A stretch of 64,000 bases of DNA, taken from positions 1 to 64,000 of the forward strand of contig JBGTBD010000057.1 of the NCBI GenBank assembly GCA_041749475.1, read 5' to 3'. The stretch is from JBGTBD01 sp041749475 (GTDB lineage: Bacteria > Pseudomonadota > Alphaproteobacteria > Rickettsiales > UBA998). Made by a program: the position numbers and the translations under genes. Numbering within the stretch: the stretch's first letter is position 1; each line of letters opens with the position of its first letter. The notes under the pieces are model-generated. The model did not search any database. It was given only the letters and a program-made list of their open reading frames with translations, and was not told the origin of the DNA. Shown here piece by piece: positions 25,093 to 34,011 of this stretch.

Positions 25093-26247
25093 GTGATATT
25101 CGGTTGTCTCGTAACGTACAAGAAGCTGCATCCTCACCTGCGGTCGCCACTGGCGATATACGCCAACCTGAGTTCACACAAGGAACCGGTGTACAAACAG
25201 CGGTATCTGAACCAGATGGAGGGGCGGCTGGCAGTGATAATCTCCCGCAGCGTGCGAAGAGAGATGGCGGAAGTGCTAAACGAGTATCTGAGCCAAGCGT
25301 CGAGTCAGGCGTTCCTACCCCCCGAGCCGATGACGTGGCCCCAGTGGTTGCTGGAGACGGAGCCGTACCAGTTCGCTCTAGGGGAGATTCCGATGCAGAT
25401 GCCCCCGCAACAGATAATCGCCCTGCCAGTGCTGGACGACCTGAGCCAGCCGTCAGAGCAGATGAGAGAGATACTGGACGACCTGCTCGTATATCAGACC
25501 GCATATTTCAACCTGACGGACAAGGACAAACGCATCGCCCAAAGCCGGAAACTCCGCCCATATCCTTCATTGGAGCAGGTACGCGCCGCCATTCTAGCCA
25601 TGCCTGCGCAAACGGACATCCAGAAGCGTGACCGTGCAGTCATGGCCTTAGCCATCCTTTCCGGTGCGCGGGATAGTGCCATCATTTCCCTGAAGCTAAA
25701 GCACCTGGACACCCACCACGGATTGGTGACCCAATACCCCGATGAGGTGAAGACCAAGCGCAGCAAGACCATCATCACAGGCTTCTTCCCGGTTGGGGAG
25801 ATAATAGAAAGTATCTTGCTAGAGTGGGTGGACTATCTGACGAAGGAAATGCTCTTCGGCCCGGATGACCCCCTGTTCCCAAAAACGGATGTAAAGCCTG
25901 ATGCAACGAGCGGCTTCCGAGCCAACGGTCTGAGCCGGGAACACTGGAATACCACCACTCCCATCTGTAAGATATTTCGGCAGGCCTTTGAGGGTGCAGG
26001 ACTTCCCTACTTCAACCCCCATTCCTTGCGTCACACATTAGGACACCTCGCCCAGACCTATTGCAAGACCCCTGAGGACTTCAAAGCATGGAGCCAGAAT
26101 ATCGGCCATGAGAGCGTCCTCACTACCTTCGGGAGCTATGGCTACATTGACCCGCGTAAGCAGTGTGAGATCATTAAGGGATTGGGCAAGAAGGAGCAGG
26201 AGGAAGACGTTCTTAGCATCCTGAGGCGTTTGGAAGCAAAGCTATAA
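25093..26247 (+). CDS. Tyrosine recombinase / phage-type integrase
   Basis: A 384-residue protein. The C-terminal catalytic domain (about 160-365) has the first Arg in LSGARDSAII, the HSLRHTLG box, WSQNIGHES, and the nucleophile Tyr in FGSYGYID. The order R-HxxR-H-Y is complete, so it may be active. The first 125 residues are a less conserved core-binding domain (RSPLAIYANLS..). It is unlike the P4-type remnant upstream. The start is a GTG at 25093 with little Shine-Dalgarno support. The stretch 25104-25500 is open in other frames too, suggesting unusual codon bias or overprinting. It is the first gene of the second unit and the likely agent of its integration. Confidence 0.83.
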   Translation: MIFGCLVTYKKLHPHLRSPLAIYANLSSHKEPVYKQRYLNQMEGRLAVIISRSVRREMAEVLNEYLSQASSQAFLPPEPMTWPQWLLETEPYQFALGEIPMQMPPQQIIALPVLDDLSQPSEQMREILDDLLVYQTAYFNLTDKDKRIAQSRKLRPYPSLEQVRAAILAMPAQTDIQKRDRAVMALAILSGARDSAIISLKLKHLDTHHGLVTQYPDEVKTKRSKTIITGFFPVGEIIESILLEWVDYLTKEMLFGPDDPLFPKTDVKPDATSGFRANGLSREHWNTTTPICKIFRQAFEGAGLPYFNPHSLRHTLGHLAQTYCKTPEDFKAWSQNIGHESVLTTFGSYGYIDPRKQCEIIKGLGKKEQEEDVLSILRRLEAKL

Positions 26248-26403
26248 GTCTAGACGCTATCTCTCAGTGGCCTAGAAGGCGTTAAAGTCCAAAAAGAACA
26301 CACGGGCCGGATCATTCGACGGCTGGGGCGGAACATATGGAGGGTAAATTTATTTGTAAGAATTGGAACACCGCTCAGAATATTTGGATGGTTTTGAAAA
26401 AGG

Positions 26404-26964
26404 CTAGTCTTTCTGCCGAATTCCGTTCACATCATAAAATTTTTTAGCATGGCCAGAAATAATCCTGATGTCGCTATCTACTACCTTCAATCTGCCACCG
26501 CAATCTGGGTGAGAAAAAGTCATGGAGTAGGGGGTGCTCTGAACAGGATTGTAATCTGTATGAATCACATGTGTAGAACTGCATTCGAGGCAGCGGGGAG
26601 GAGCTGTACGCATTCGACGCCATCGTTTTATTGATGATGTTTCCAACCGCAGTTTCAACAGTTTGAAAATAACATCCAACAAATCCCATGAAATAAGGTG
26701 AACGAGCCTTCTTCCCTTATAGGGTATATTGTGAGTCTCGAAGATACAAATTTTCTCTGAATGATAATGGGAAATGATTTCCTCTTCAGAGGGGATAATT
26801 TCGACAGGTCGGAAACACGAGCATTCCTTACACCATGCTAACTCACGGTCGATAAAAACCCTTTTTTGGTCGGGGAGCACATAAATGAAATACCCCCACA
26901 TCCGGTTTGAACCCCAAGTCTGGTCGCACCTTACACACCGAATAATCTTATAGGGCATGGACAT
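26404..26964 (-). CDS. Hypothetical zinc-ribbon-like protein
   Basis: A 186-residue protein with three CxxC motifs: CVRC near residue 10, CKEC near 46 and CLEC near 125, followed by HPDCGG. The pattern suggests two treble-clef or zinc-ribbon modules joined by a helical linker (ISWDLLDVIFKLLKLRL). No family is recognised and there is no catalytic motif. It is transcribed opposite to the recombinase and the excisionase-like gene, in AT-rich DNA. It may be a cargo or regulatory protein of the island. Confidence 0.55.
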   Translation of the reverse strand: MSMPYKIIRCVRCDQTWGSNRMWGYFIYVLPDQKRVFIDRELAWCKECSCFRPVEIIPSEEEIISHYHSEKICIFETHNIPYKGRRLVHLISWDLLDVIFKLLKLRLETSSIKRWRRMRTAPPRCLECSSTHVIHTDYNPVQSTPYSMTFSHPDCGGRLKVVDSDIRIISGHAKKFYDVNGIRQKD

Positions 26965-27132
26965 TTCAGTCTCCTATCAACCTACGCAATAAACCATGTC
27001 CTGTTACTTTCTGCATGGCAGCTTTCGTCTGAGGGTGCCTGAAACACGAACAAGCGCTTGGATGTGAGGTTTTAATAACGCAGAATTTTGAAATTGTTGG
27101 CTTAAGCTTTTTGGCAGAGTATATTTTACCCC

Positions 27133-27333
27133 ATGCCATCATTGCCCAAAAAGACAGTCAAAAACGGAATTTGCTATTATACAGTTGGGGATGCCGCAAA
27201 AATCCTTGGGACAACTGCCAATAATATTCGCAAATATGCTGGTGACGGAAAATTGGAATTAGCACAATTCCGAGTTAACGGAAAATTATATATTACCGCC
27301 AAGAGTCTAGCGGATCTTAAATATAAAATTTAA
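27133..27333 (+). CDS. Excisionase-like / MerR-type HTH protein
   Basis: A 66-residue protein with the winged-helix start YYTVGDAAKILGTTANNIRKY and a second part (LAQFRVNGKLYITAKSLADL) that resembles the wing and DNA-contact strand of HTH_17/excisionase proteins. It probably binds DNA to control excision or the genes downstream. It lies 11 bp before the phosphoribosyltransferase reading frame, so the three genes from 27133 to 28641 could form one transcript. Confidence 0.7.
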   Translation: MPSLPKKTVKNGICYYTVGDAAKILGTTANNIRKYAGDGKLELAQFRVNGKLYITAKSLADLKYKI

Positions 27334-27344
27334 TTGCTAATTAT

Positions 27345-27839
27345 ATGATTTCTACAGATTCCCTAAAACTCTTGGGTTTTATTCCAAGAAAAATCTACAA
27401 TCTGTGGCGCGTGATCTCCATCTGGAGCACGGCTGGAAAATGCCGCGTGGGATGTGACCTGCTCCCCATAAATGAGTCCAGAAGTAAGCTGCCTTATTTT
27501 GGAAGTACAGATGCTTTCGTAATTGCAGGGTTTTGTCTTTAATTCTGCGCCGCTGTTCGAGGATTGCTTGTACGTCAGGATATTCCTTTGGTTGATTGTA
27601 TAACAAAGACTCGTAAAGAGTCTGAGTTAAAAAACATCTATGACCCCGATAAAAGAGTGAGTCTGCTGGAAGGGTTATATCTAGTTGAGGAATCACTAGT
27701 GAAGGAGAAAAGAATACTGCTTTTTGACGATTTGTACCGTTCCGGTGCAACTATGAATGCAATTGCGACGGAGCTCTATGATAAAGGCGCAATTGACGTG
27801 CTGGCACTTACAATAACAAAAACCCGTAGTAATCAATGA
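27345..27839 (+). pseudogene. Phosphoribosyltransferase-like (ShosT-like) gene, disrupted
   Basis: The 3' part (27564-27839, 91 residues) has the PRPP-binding motif ILLFDDLYRSGATMNAIA and a CITKTRKESELKNIYDPDKR segment typical of ComF-type phosphoribosyltransferases. The frame begins at an ATG at 27345 (MISTDSLKLLG), runs through about 50 codons that do not look like the family, and meets a TAA at 27540-27542 in the same frame. So the N-terminal half seems replaced or mutated. Next to a DprA-like gene, a phosphoribosyltransferase is the toxin partner of ShosTA systems. An alternative is a short functional protein starting at TTG 27564. Confidence 0.55.
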
Positions 27840-27870
27840 CAAATTATTAACTTTGTGGTAGTACAATAAA

Positions 27871-28641
27871 ATGAAATCAATAGCAGCTATTAGGCATGTG
27901 GACGCTTTGAGCAGTCAATTATCCTCCTTTGACGGTTATGATATGATTAACCGAGAAGAGGATTTGTACCCTCAAAAGTTGTGTGTCGTTCTCGGCTCCA
28001 AAGCACCTCAAACAATTTACTATAAAGGTAACCTTTCCATTCTGGAAGATAAGGCTGTGGGTTTTTGTGGTTCGCGTCATGCCTCCTCAAAAGGGCTAGA
28101 AACGGCAGAAGATTGCGCCACACAAATTGCGGCAGAAGGCATAACAGTCATCTCGGGCTATGCGGCTGGTGTGGATATGCAGGCTCACCGCGCCGCACTT
28201 GAATCAGGTGGAAATACAGTAATGGTGCTGCCGGAAGGAATTGAGCATTTCCGAATCAAGCGCGATTTGAAAGATATTTGGGATTGGTCGCGGGTGCTTG
28301 TCATCAGTCATTTTCCTCCAAACGCTGTTTGGCAGGCTTACCGCGCAATGGATCGTAACAACATCATAGTGGCATTAAGTGATGCTATGATTGTAATTGA
28401 GGCAGGAGAGAGGGGGGGCACAATTGAAGCGGGGCGTTCTACCCTGCGCCTACACCGCCCGCTATATGTTGCTGAATATGAGGATATGGGAACAGCTCTA
28501 GGCAATGATGAGTTGTTAAAGAAGGGGGCTACCAGACTTCGTAAGAGCAATTCTACAAACAAGGCTAGCCTAAAATCCTTATTATCTGAAATCACTACAA
28601 GCCAGACAGTCTACGAGCCAACTCAACCCTCATTTTTATAG
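27871..28641 (+). CDS. DprA-like (ShosA-like) DNA-processing protein
   Basis: A 256-residue Rossmann-like protein of the DprA/Smf family. GFCGSRHASSKGLETAED, ISGYAAGVDMQAHRAAL and GNTVMVLPEGI match the nucleotide and single-stranded-DNA-binding core. ALSDAMIVIEAGERGGTIEAG is the usual C-terminal motif. It lacks the extra winged-helix domain of housekeeping DprA. Pairing with an upstream phosphoribosyltransferase (32 bp away) is the layout of ShosTA toxin-antitoxin defence systems, where the DprA-like protein is the antitoxin. The sequence is AT-richer than the core genome, consistent with island cargo. Confidence 0.75.
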   Translation: MKSIAAIRHVDALSSQLSSFDGYDMINREEDLYPQKLCVVLGSKAPQTIYYKGNLSILEDKAVGFCGSRHASSKGLETAEDCATQIAAEGITVISGYAAGVDMQAHRAALESGGNTVMVLPEGIEHFRIKRDLKDIWDWSRVLVISHFPPNAVWQAYRAMDRNNIIVALSDAMIVIEAGERGGTIEAGRSTLRLHRPLYVAEYEDMGTALGNDELLKKGATRLRKSNSTNKASLKSLLSEITTSQTVYEPTQPSFL

Positions 28642-28733
28642 TTGTTGGTGCTTTTGTTGGTACATCGGATTTGCCGCCAATAATATAATATTATAAATCA
28701 AAATATTATTTCACTTCGGCGTGTCCCGTAGGG
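28642..28733 (+). repeat. Att-like terminal repeat, copy A
   Basis: The block order is TTGTTGGTGCTTTTGTTGGTAC, TGCCGCCAATAAT, then CGGCGTGTCCCGTAGGG. The same blocks with the same spacing form copy B at 38237-38333. TCCCGTAGGG (28724-28733) matches the tRNA-Glu 3' end, but the following TCGCCA is replaced by CATTGA. It probably was the right end of the recombinase/DprA unit and then the left border of the Fic-kdp unit. Confidence 0.72.
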
Positions 28734-28912
28734 CATTGAAATAAATTCATATAATACAACAATTTAATGCGTAAGTTCTAGGCCTTCAAAACCGGGAATC
28801 GAACTGGTTGTTTCGCTGTAACTTCCTATGATGAATCTGTGCTTATCCCCACTATTTCCTACCTATGCGGCGAAAACATGTTATAATCACCGCATAACGT
28901 GCGGAGATAAGC

Positions 28913-30022
28913 GTGTATATTCACGAGATTAAAGGCTGGCCGGGCTTTACATGGGATCAGGGGCTACTTGCTCCTCTGTTGGCAGACGTGCGCCATAAGC
29001 AGGGGTTGCTGCTCGGGCGCATGAGCAGTTTGGGCTTTGCCTTACGCAACGAAGCCAGTCTTGAAATTCTGACCAGTGATGTGGTGACATCCAGCGCCAT
29101 TGAAGGCGAAGCGCTTGATCCACATCAGGTACGCTCGTCCATTGCCAAGCGCCTAGGCGTGGATATTGGTGGCACGGCTCCAGTCAGCCGCGATGTAGAA
29201 GGGATCGTGGAAATGATGATAGACGCCACGCAGAATTATCAGAACGCGTTAACCGAAGATCGCCTATTCGGCTGGCACGCCGCGTTGTTTCCCACAGGAC
29301 GCAGTGGAATGAACAAAATCACGGTGGGTGCATGGCGCACGCCGGAGTCCGGCCCAATGCAGGTGGTATCCGGGCCAATGGGTCGCGAAACTGTGCATTT
29401 TGAAGCGCCGCATGCCGACCGGCTGGAGGATGAAATGACGGAATATCTGGCATGGCTGAATGGAGAAACAACAGGCGATAGCGTCATGAAAGCGGCGATT
29501 GCCCATCTATGGTTTGTGACTATTCATCCATTTGAAGACGGCAATGGCCGCATGGGCCGGGCGATTGCCGATATGGCTTTGGCGCGTTCCGATAAGAGTG
29601 CCCAGCGTTTTTACAGTATGTCCGCCCGCATCGAAAAAGAGCGGAAAGAATATTACGATCAATTAGAGGCGGCCCAAAAAGGCAATCTGGATATTACGCC
29701 TTGGTTGCACTGGTTCTTGTCATGCCTTGGCCGCGCTATCGATGCTGCACGCGACACCATCTCACATGTGCTGCATAAAGCCACGTTGTGGGAGCGCATC
29801 CATCAACACCCTGTCCAGGATCGCCAGCGCAAAGTCCTCAATCTCTTGATGGATGGATTGGAAGGTAAACTAACCACCTCAAAATATGCCGCGCTCGCCA
29901 AATGTTCGCAGGATACGGCACTGCGTGACATCCGCGAATTGATGGAGTGGAATATCCTCGCGCAAAACCCGGAAGGTGGCCGGAGCACCAGCTATGTGCT
30001 GGTGACGGATTACATCGATTAA
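28913..30022 (+). CDS. Fic family AMP-transferase-like protein
   Basis: A 369-residue protein with a DUF4172-like N-terminus, the Fic core and a C-terminal winged helix. The catalytic motif HPFEDGNGRMGR puts the active His at about residue 205. SSAIEG at about 60-65 fits the class II inhibitory (S/T)xxxE(G/N) helix, which blocks ATP in the resting state. It probably modifies a protein by AMPylation, or deAMPylates it. The start is a GTG at 28913 after GGAGATAAGC. It lies just inside att copy A and is transcribed convergently with kdp. Confidence 0.88.
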   Translation: MYIHEIKGWPGFTWDQGLLAPLLADVRHKQGLLLGRMSSLGFALRNEASLEILTSDVVTSSAIEGEALDPHQVRSSIAKRLGVDIGGTAPVSRDVEGIVEMMIDATQNYQNALTEDRLFGWHAALFPTGRSGMNKITVGAWRTPESGPMQVVSGPMGRETVHFEAPHADRLEDEMTEYLAWLNGETTGDSVMKAAIAHLWFVTIHPFEDGNGRMGRAIADMALARSDKSAQRFYSMSARIEKERKEYYDQLEAAQKGNLDITPWLHWFLSCLGRAIDAARDTISHVLHKATLWERIHQHPVQDRQRKVLNLLMDGLEGKLTTSKYAALAKCSQDTALRDIRELMEWNILAQNPEGGRSTSYVLVTDYID

Positions 30023-30059
30023 CATCGTGCCTACAAGCGGCCATACCAACCCCTAAAGT

Positions 30060-30746
30060 CTAGTTAAACACGCTGATTAACCGATAGCCAATACCAGGCT
30101 CGGTAATGATATAAGTGGGTTTAAGCGGGTTATCTTTCAGTTTTTGCCGGAGATGCTGCATATGGATTCGGAGGTAATTTGTGTTTTCCGGCGTATGCTT
30201 GCCCCAGATTTCTTTGAGGAGCTGGGAGTGGGTGATAACTTTTCCCGCATGTTTCACCAGCAACGATAAGAGCTGATATTCCGTCGGAGTAAGATGCACT
30301 TCTTCTTCTTTCAACATTACGATACGCTTGGCACGATCTACCTTTAAGTCTCCCTGAATAAAAACCTCCGCCTCCATCTCGCCAACGCGTGCATGACGGA
30401 GAGCGACTTTGATGCGTGCCAGTAATTCGGCAAGGCCGAATGGTTTAGTGAGGTAGTCATCCGCGCCGTTTTCCAGCGCCTTGACCTTTTCCTGCTCCTG
30501 CTCTCGGGCCGAGAGCACGATGATCGGCAGGCTGCTCCATTCACGGAGGCGCGCGATTACTTCTTGGCCATCCATGTCGGGAAGCCCCAGGTCGAGGATG
30601 ACCATTTCCGGTCGTGCGGCAATTACTTGTTGCAGGCCTTCCTTGCCGGTAGTCGCAAGAATGGGCTTGTAACCGTTATTCTCCAGCGAAAAGGAAAGGA
30701 AACGCCGGATTTCGGCTTCGTCCTCGATAATGAGGATGGGAATCAT
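30060..30746 (-). CDS. kdpE: Response regulator KdpE
   Basis: A 228-residue OmpR-type regulator. The receiver domain has ILIIEDEAEI, the phospho-acceptor Asp in MVILDLGLPDMDG and the Lys in YLTKPFG. The winged-helix output domain includes LTPTEYQLLSLLVKHAGKV and NYLRIHMQHLRQKLKDNP, all typical of KdpE. It is activated by KdpD and drives kdp transcription under K+ limitation. It overlaps the end of kdpD by 4 bp. Confidence 0.93.
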   Translation of the reverse strand: MIPILIIEDEAEIRRFLSFSLENNGYKPILATTGKEGLQQVIAARPEMVILDLGLPDMDGQEVIARLREWSSLPIIVLSAREQEQEKVKALENGADDYLTKPFGLAELLARIKVALRHARVGEMEAEVFIQGDLKVDRAKRIVMLKEEEVHLTPTEYQLLSLLVKHAGKVITHSQLLKEIWGKHTPENTNYLRIHMQHLRQKLKDNPLKPTYIITEPGIGYRLISVFN

Positions 30747-33397
30747 GATGCCTCCGTTTTGTTATGTGGCAGAGTAAAGAAGATGGTTGCTCCGCCACGC
30801 GCATTATTATCCGCCCAGATCGTGCCACCATGCAGCGTCACCACCGCATGACAAATGGCGAGGCCCAGCCCCGTACCAGTACCGAGCGTTTCATCGAATG
30901 AAGTGAATTTGTCAAAGATACGTTTCTGCATGGCATCGGGGATACCCCGCCCGTCATCTTCCACCGATATAAGCAACCCGTGCTTGTGGTCTTCCACCCG
31001 GATGGTGATGCGCCCATTCTTGCGGGTGAATTTGATAGCATTCTCCAGCAGGTTGATGAAGACTTGCTCAATGAGCACACCGTCGATTTCGATAAGTCGG
31101 TCAGTAGCCTCCAGCTCCGTGTCGATCTGCCGTTGCTCACGTAAGGCGTCAATCTGGCTGAGCGCCGCGCCGATGACTTCCTCCAGGAAATAAGGCTGCC
31201 GATTAAGCGACATCTGCCCAAGCTCCAGCTTGGTAATATCAAGCAAGTTGGTGACGATGCGCGTCAGCCGCCCACATTGCGCCTGGATGGAAGTAATCGC
31301 CTGACGGGTATTTGCCGATAAAGGTTCATCTGACATCAGCATGCTGCTGGCCGCTCCTTCCATCGAAGCAAGCGGCGTACGCAGGTCATGGGAAAGTGAG
31401 GAAAGAATCACGCTCCGCAGTTTTTCGCCTTCCGCCTCGACACGCCTCTGCTCGGCGGCATCCGAACTGTTGGCGCGGAGCAGCGAGGAGGCGACGATGG
31501 TCGCGAACGCTTCGATGAGCTGGGAATCATGGTTGCTGAGCGCGGTTTTATCGGAGGGAATGATGCCAAGCACTCCTAGCGCCTTATTTTCAGCCAGCAG
31601 TGGGATATAGAACCCTTGCACGCCCGGCAGTGTGTCGGTGCCACTACCGGCGAATTGTTTGTTGTCGAACGCCCATTGGGCGGCACTCTTCTCACGAAGG
31701 TCATCACCCGTTCCTAAGGCGTCATTTACAAGTGTTCCCGACACATCGGGATAATAAACGGTGACTACCCCATCGAGTACTTCACCGATATAACGGCTGC
31801 TGAGTTCCGCCATTGCTGTATGGCTGCGCACGGCAGAAAGTGCCTTTGCCAGCGCATACATCTTGCTCTGCTGCTCTTCCTTCTCACGGTAAAAGCGTGC
31901 CTGAAGCCGTAGCCGCGCGGCCAGCGAACCGATGACAATGCTGGTGATCAGCATCACGATGAAGGTGAAGTAATAGCCGGGCTCGAAGACATGAAAGGTG
32001 AAATATGGCTCAGTGAAAAAGAAATTGAACGCGGCGACGCTCAAAAATGAAGCCATAATAGATGGGCCAGTTCCGAAGCGCGCCGCCACGAACACGATCG
32101 CTGTCAAATAAAACATGACAAGATTAACGGAATCCGCCGTCTCCCTGAAAGGCCAAGCGGCAAGCGTAGAGGTGGCCACGGCGAATAAAGCCACTGCAAA
32201 ACCGGAAGGGCTTCCGACATAGCGGGGTAAAAACGAAGGCAGCCTTATGGGCGCTGAGTTTTCGGTGATGACACTGATTTCGATATTCTTGGCCTGAAGG
32301 ATGAGTTCCTGCGCTAGAGAGCCGGAGATAAGCTCACGCAACGGATTCTTGAGGCGTCTCCCCACTAAAATCTGCGTCATGCCGTGAGAATACGCGTAAG
32401 CAAGTATTTCATCCACGGCACGATCACCTTTTAGTGTGGCAGTTATCGCCCCCATTTTCTCGGCCAGCTGCAAATTACGCTGTGCATTCAGCCGTGCTTC
32501 CTCGTTGATATGCTGATGCCGCGCGGTCTCGATGTAAACCACGTGCCACGCGATTCTCATGCGGTTTGCAATGCGCTTGGCATGACGGATAAGCCGAGTG
32601 GAAAGCGCGTCATGACCGATACAGACGAGCAGCCGGTCAGAGAGTGCTACATCGCGGATACCTTGGCTGCCGCTTTCCATATCCATTTGCGCATCCACAC
32701 GTTCTGCGGTGCGGCGAAGCGCCAATTCCCGCAGTGCGATAAGATTCCGTTTTTTGAAGAAATGCTCTAACGCACGCTTTTGCGCAATTTCGGCAAGATA
32801 TACCTTTCCCTCTTTCAGTCGCTTGAGAATTTCATCGGTGGGGATGTCAACCAGCACGATTTCATTGGCCGTATCGAAGAACGCATCCGGCACGGTCTCA
32901 CGCACCTGAATACCGCTGAATTTAGCCACAAGGTCATTCAGGCTTTCAAGATGCTGCACATTAAGCGTCGTGTAGACGTCGATTCCACGTGCCAGAAGCT
33001 CTTCTACATCCTGCCAACGTTTAGGGTGGCGCGAGCCGGGGGCGTTGGTATGCGCCAGCTCATCCATCAGGATAAGGCCGGGGTGGCGAGTCAGCGCCGC
33101 ATCGATATCGAACTCCTCGACGCTGACCCCGCGATGGGCAATTTTTTTCTTCGGGATTGCAGGCAGGGATTCGGTAAGTTTGGCAGTCTCGCTGCGTCCG
33201 TGCGTTTCAACGACACCGATAACCACATCAACGTTTTCCTGCAACCGCTGGCGGGCATCGTTCAGCATCGCATAGGTCTTGCCGACACCCGCACACGCCC
33301 CGAAAAAGACCTTCAGCGCCCCCCGTCCCGAAACCTGCTTGTCGCGGGTTACGATATTCAGAAGACTATCAGGGTCGGGGCGTTGACTGTTATTCAC
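30743..33397 (-). CDS. kdpD: Osmosensitive K+ channel histidine kinase KdpD
   Basis: An 884-residue sensor kinase. The N-terminal KdpD domain has the Walker A-like FFGACAGVGKTYAML and MDELAHTNAPGSRHPKRWQD. A universal-stress-like domain (about 250-370), four transmembrane helices (DUF4118, about 400-500), a GAF region, HisKA with SSLSHDLRTPLASMEG and a HATPase with GTGTGLGLAICHAV follow. It senses low K+ or turgor and phosphorylates KdpE. All domains are present, so it should be functional. It overlaps kdpE by 4 bp and lies 11 bp after kdpC. Confidence 0.95.
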   Translation of the reverse strand: MNNSQRPDPDSLLNIVTRDKQVSGRGALKVFFGACAGVGKTYAMLNDARQRLQENVDVVIGVVETHGRSETAKLTESLPAIPKKKIAHRGVSVEEFDIDAALTRHPGLILMDELAHTNAPGSRHPKRWQDVEELLARGIDVYTTLNVQHLESLNDLVAKFSGIQVRETVPDAFFDTANEIVLVDIPTDEILKRLKEGKVYLAEIAQKRALEHFFKKRNLIALRELALRRTAERVDAQMDMESGSQGIRDVALSDRLLVCIGHDALSTRLIRHAKRIANRMRIAWHVVYIETARHQHINEEARLNAQRNLQLAEKMGAITATLKGDRAVDEILAYAYSHGMTQILVGRRLKNPLRELISGSLAQELILQAKNIEISVITENSAPIRLPSFLPRYVGSPSGFAVALFAVATSTLAAWPFRETADSVNLVMFYLTAIVFVAARFGTGPSIMASFLSVAAFNFFFTEPYFTFHVFEPGYYFTFIVMLITSIVIGSLAARLRLQARFYREKEEQQSKMYALAKALSAVRSHTAMAELSSRYIGEVLDGVVTVYYPDVSGTLVNDALGTGDDLREKSAAQWAFDNKQFAGSGTDTLPGVQGFYIPLLAENKALGVLGIIPSDKTALSNHDSQLIEAFATIVASSLLRANSSDAAEQRRVEAEGEKLRSVILSSLSHDLRTPLASMEGAASSMLMSDEPLSANTRQAITSIQAQCGRLTRIVTNLLDITKLELGQMSLNRQPYFLEEVIGAALSQIDALREQRQIDTELEATDRLIEIDGVLIEQVFINLLENAIKFTRKNGRITIRVEDHKHGLLISVEDDGRGIPDAMQKRIFDKFTSFDETLGTGTGLGLAICHAVVTLHGGTIWADNNARGGATIFFTLPHNKTEAS

Positions 33398-33408
33398 ATG
33401 GGCGACGC

Positions 33409-34005
33409 TTATGGGGTTTCGGCTTGGATACCATCCAATGCCAGATTCACTTCTAGCACATTTACCACTGGTTCGCCCAGCATTCCGAAGAGGCGAGAAT
33501 CGGTATGGATTGCAATAACTTCGCGCACGGCTTCTTCAGAGATTTGCCGTGCTTTTGCAATGCGGTTCACCTGATAATCCGCTGCCCCCGGGCTGATATG
33601 CGGGTCAAGCCCGCTGCCGGATGCAGTCACCAGATCGACCGGGATTGGGGCGGTATTTGCAGGGTCAGTGGCGCGCAACATTTCCACCCGTGCATTGATG
33701 GCATCCAGCAAATCCTTGTTGGAATTGGAAAGGTTGGAGCCGGTTGATGCAGCTGCATTATAGGCAACCGGTGCCGTAGCGGACGGGCGGCCCCAGAGGT
33801 ATTCTGACTTAGTAAAGGACTGGCCGATGAGTGCGGAGCCGACCGACTTGCCATGGCGTTCGATGAGTGAGCCGTTGGCTTGCAGCGGGAATGCCGTCTG
33901 CGCGACGACCGTAACGATAGCCGGATAAAGCGCGCCGCAGAGAAGCGTCAGGAAAATAAACATCACCAGCATCGGGCGTATATATTGAATCAAACGTTGC
34001 ATCAT
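33409..34005 (-). CDS. kdpC: K+-transporting ATPase subunit C
   Basis: A 198-residue protein with one N-terminal membrane helix (FIFLTLLCGALYPAIVTVVA) and a periplasmic domain. YLWGRPSATAPVAYNAAAST and DPHISPGAADYQVNRIAKAR are family motifs. KdpC assists ATP and K+ use by the KdpFABC complex at the inner membrane. It lies 6 bp after kdpB in the same operon. Confidence 0.93.
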   Translation of the reverse strand: MMQRLIQYIRPMLVMFIFLTLLCGALYPAIVTVVAQTAFPLQANGSLIERHGKSVGSALIGQSFTKSEYLWGRPSATAPVAYNAAASTGSNLSNSNKDLLDAINARVEMLRATDPANTAPIPVDLVTASGSGLDPHISPGAADYQVNRIAKARQISEEAVREVIAIHTDSRLFGMLGEPVVNVLEVNLALDGIQAETP

Positions 34006-34011
34006 TTCCTC

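Noticed and set aside
27379..27750. Minus-strand open frame of 123 codons in the phosphoribosyltransferase region
   Set aside because: Most of it is antisense to the clear PRPP-binding half, and the remainder matches no family; it is mentioned only as a possible inserted segment.
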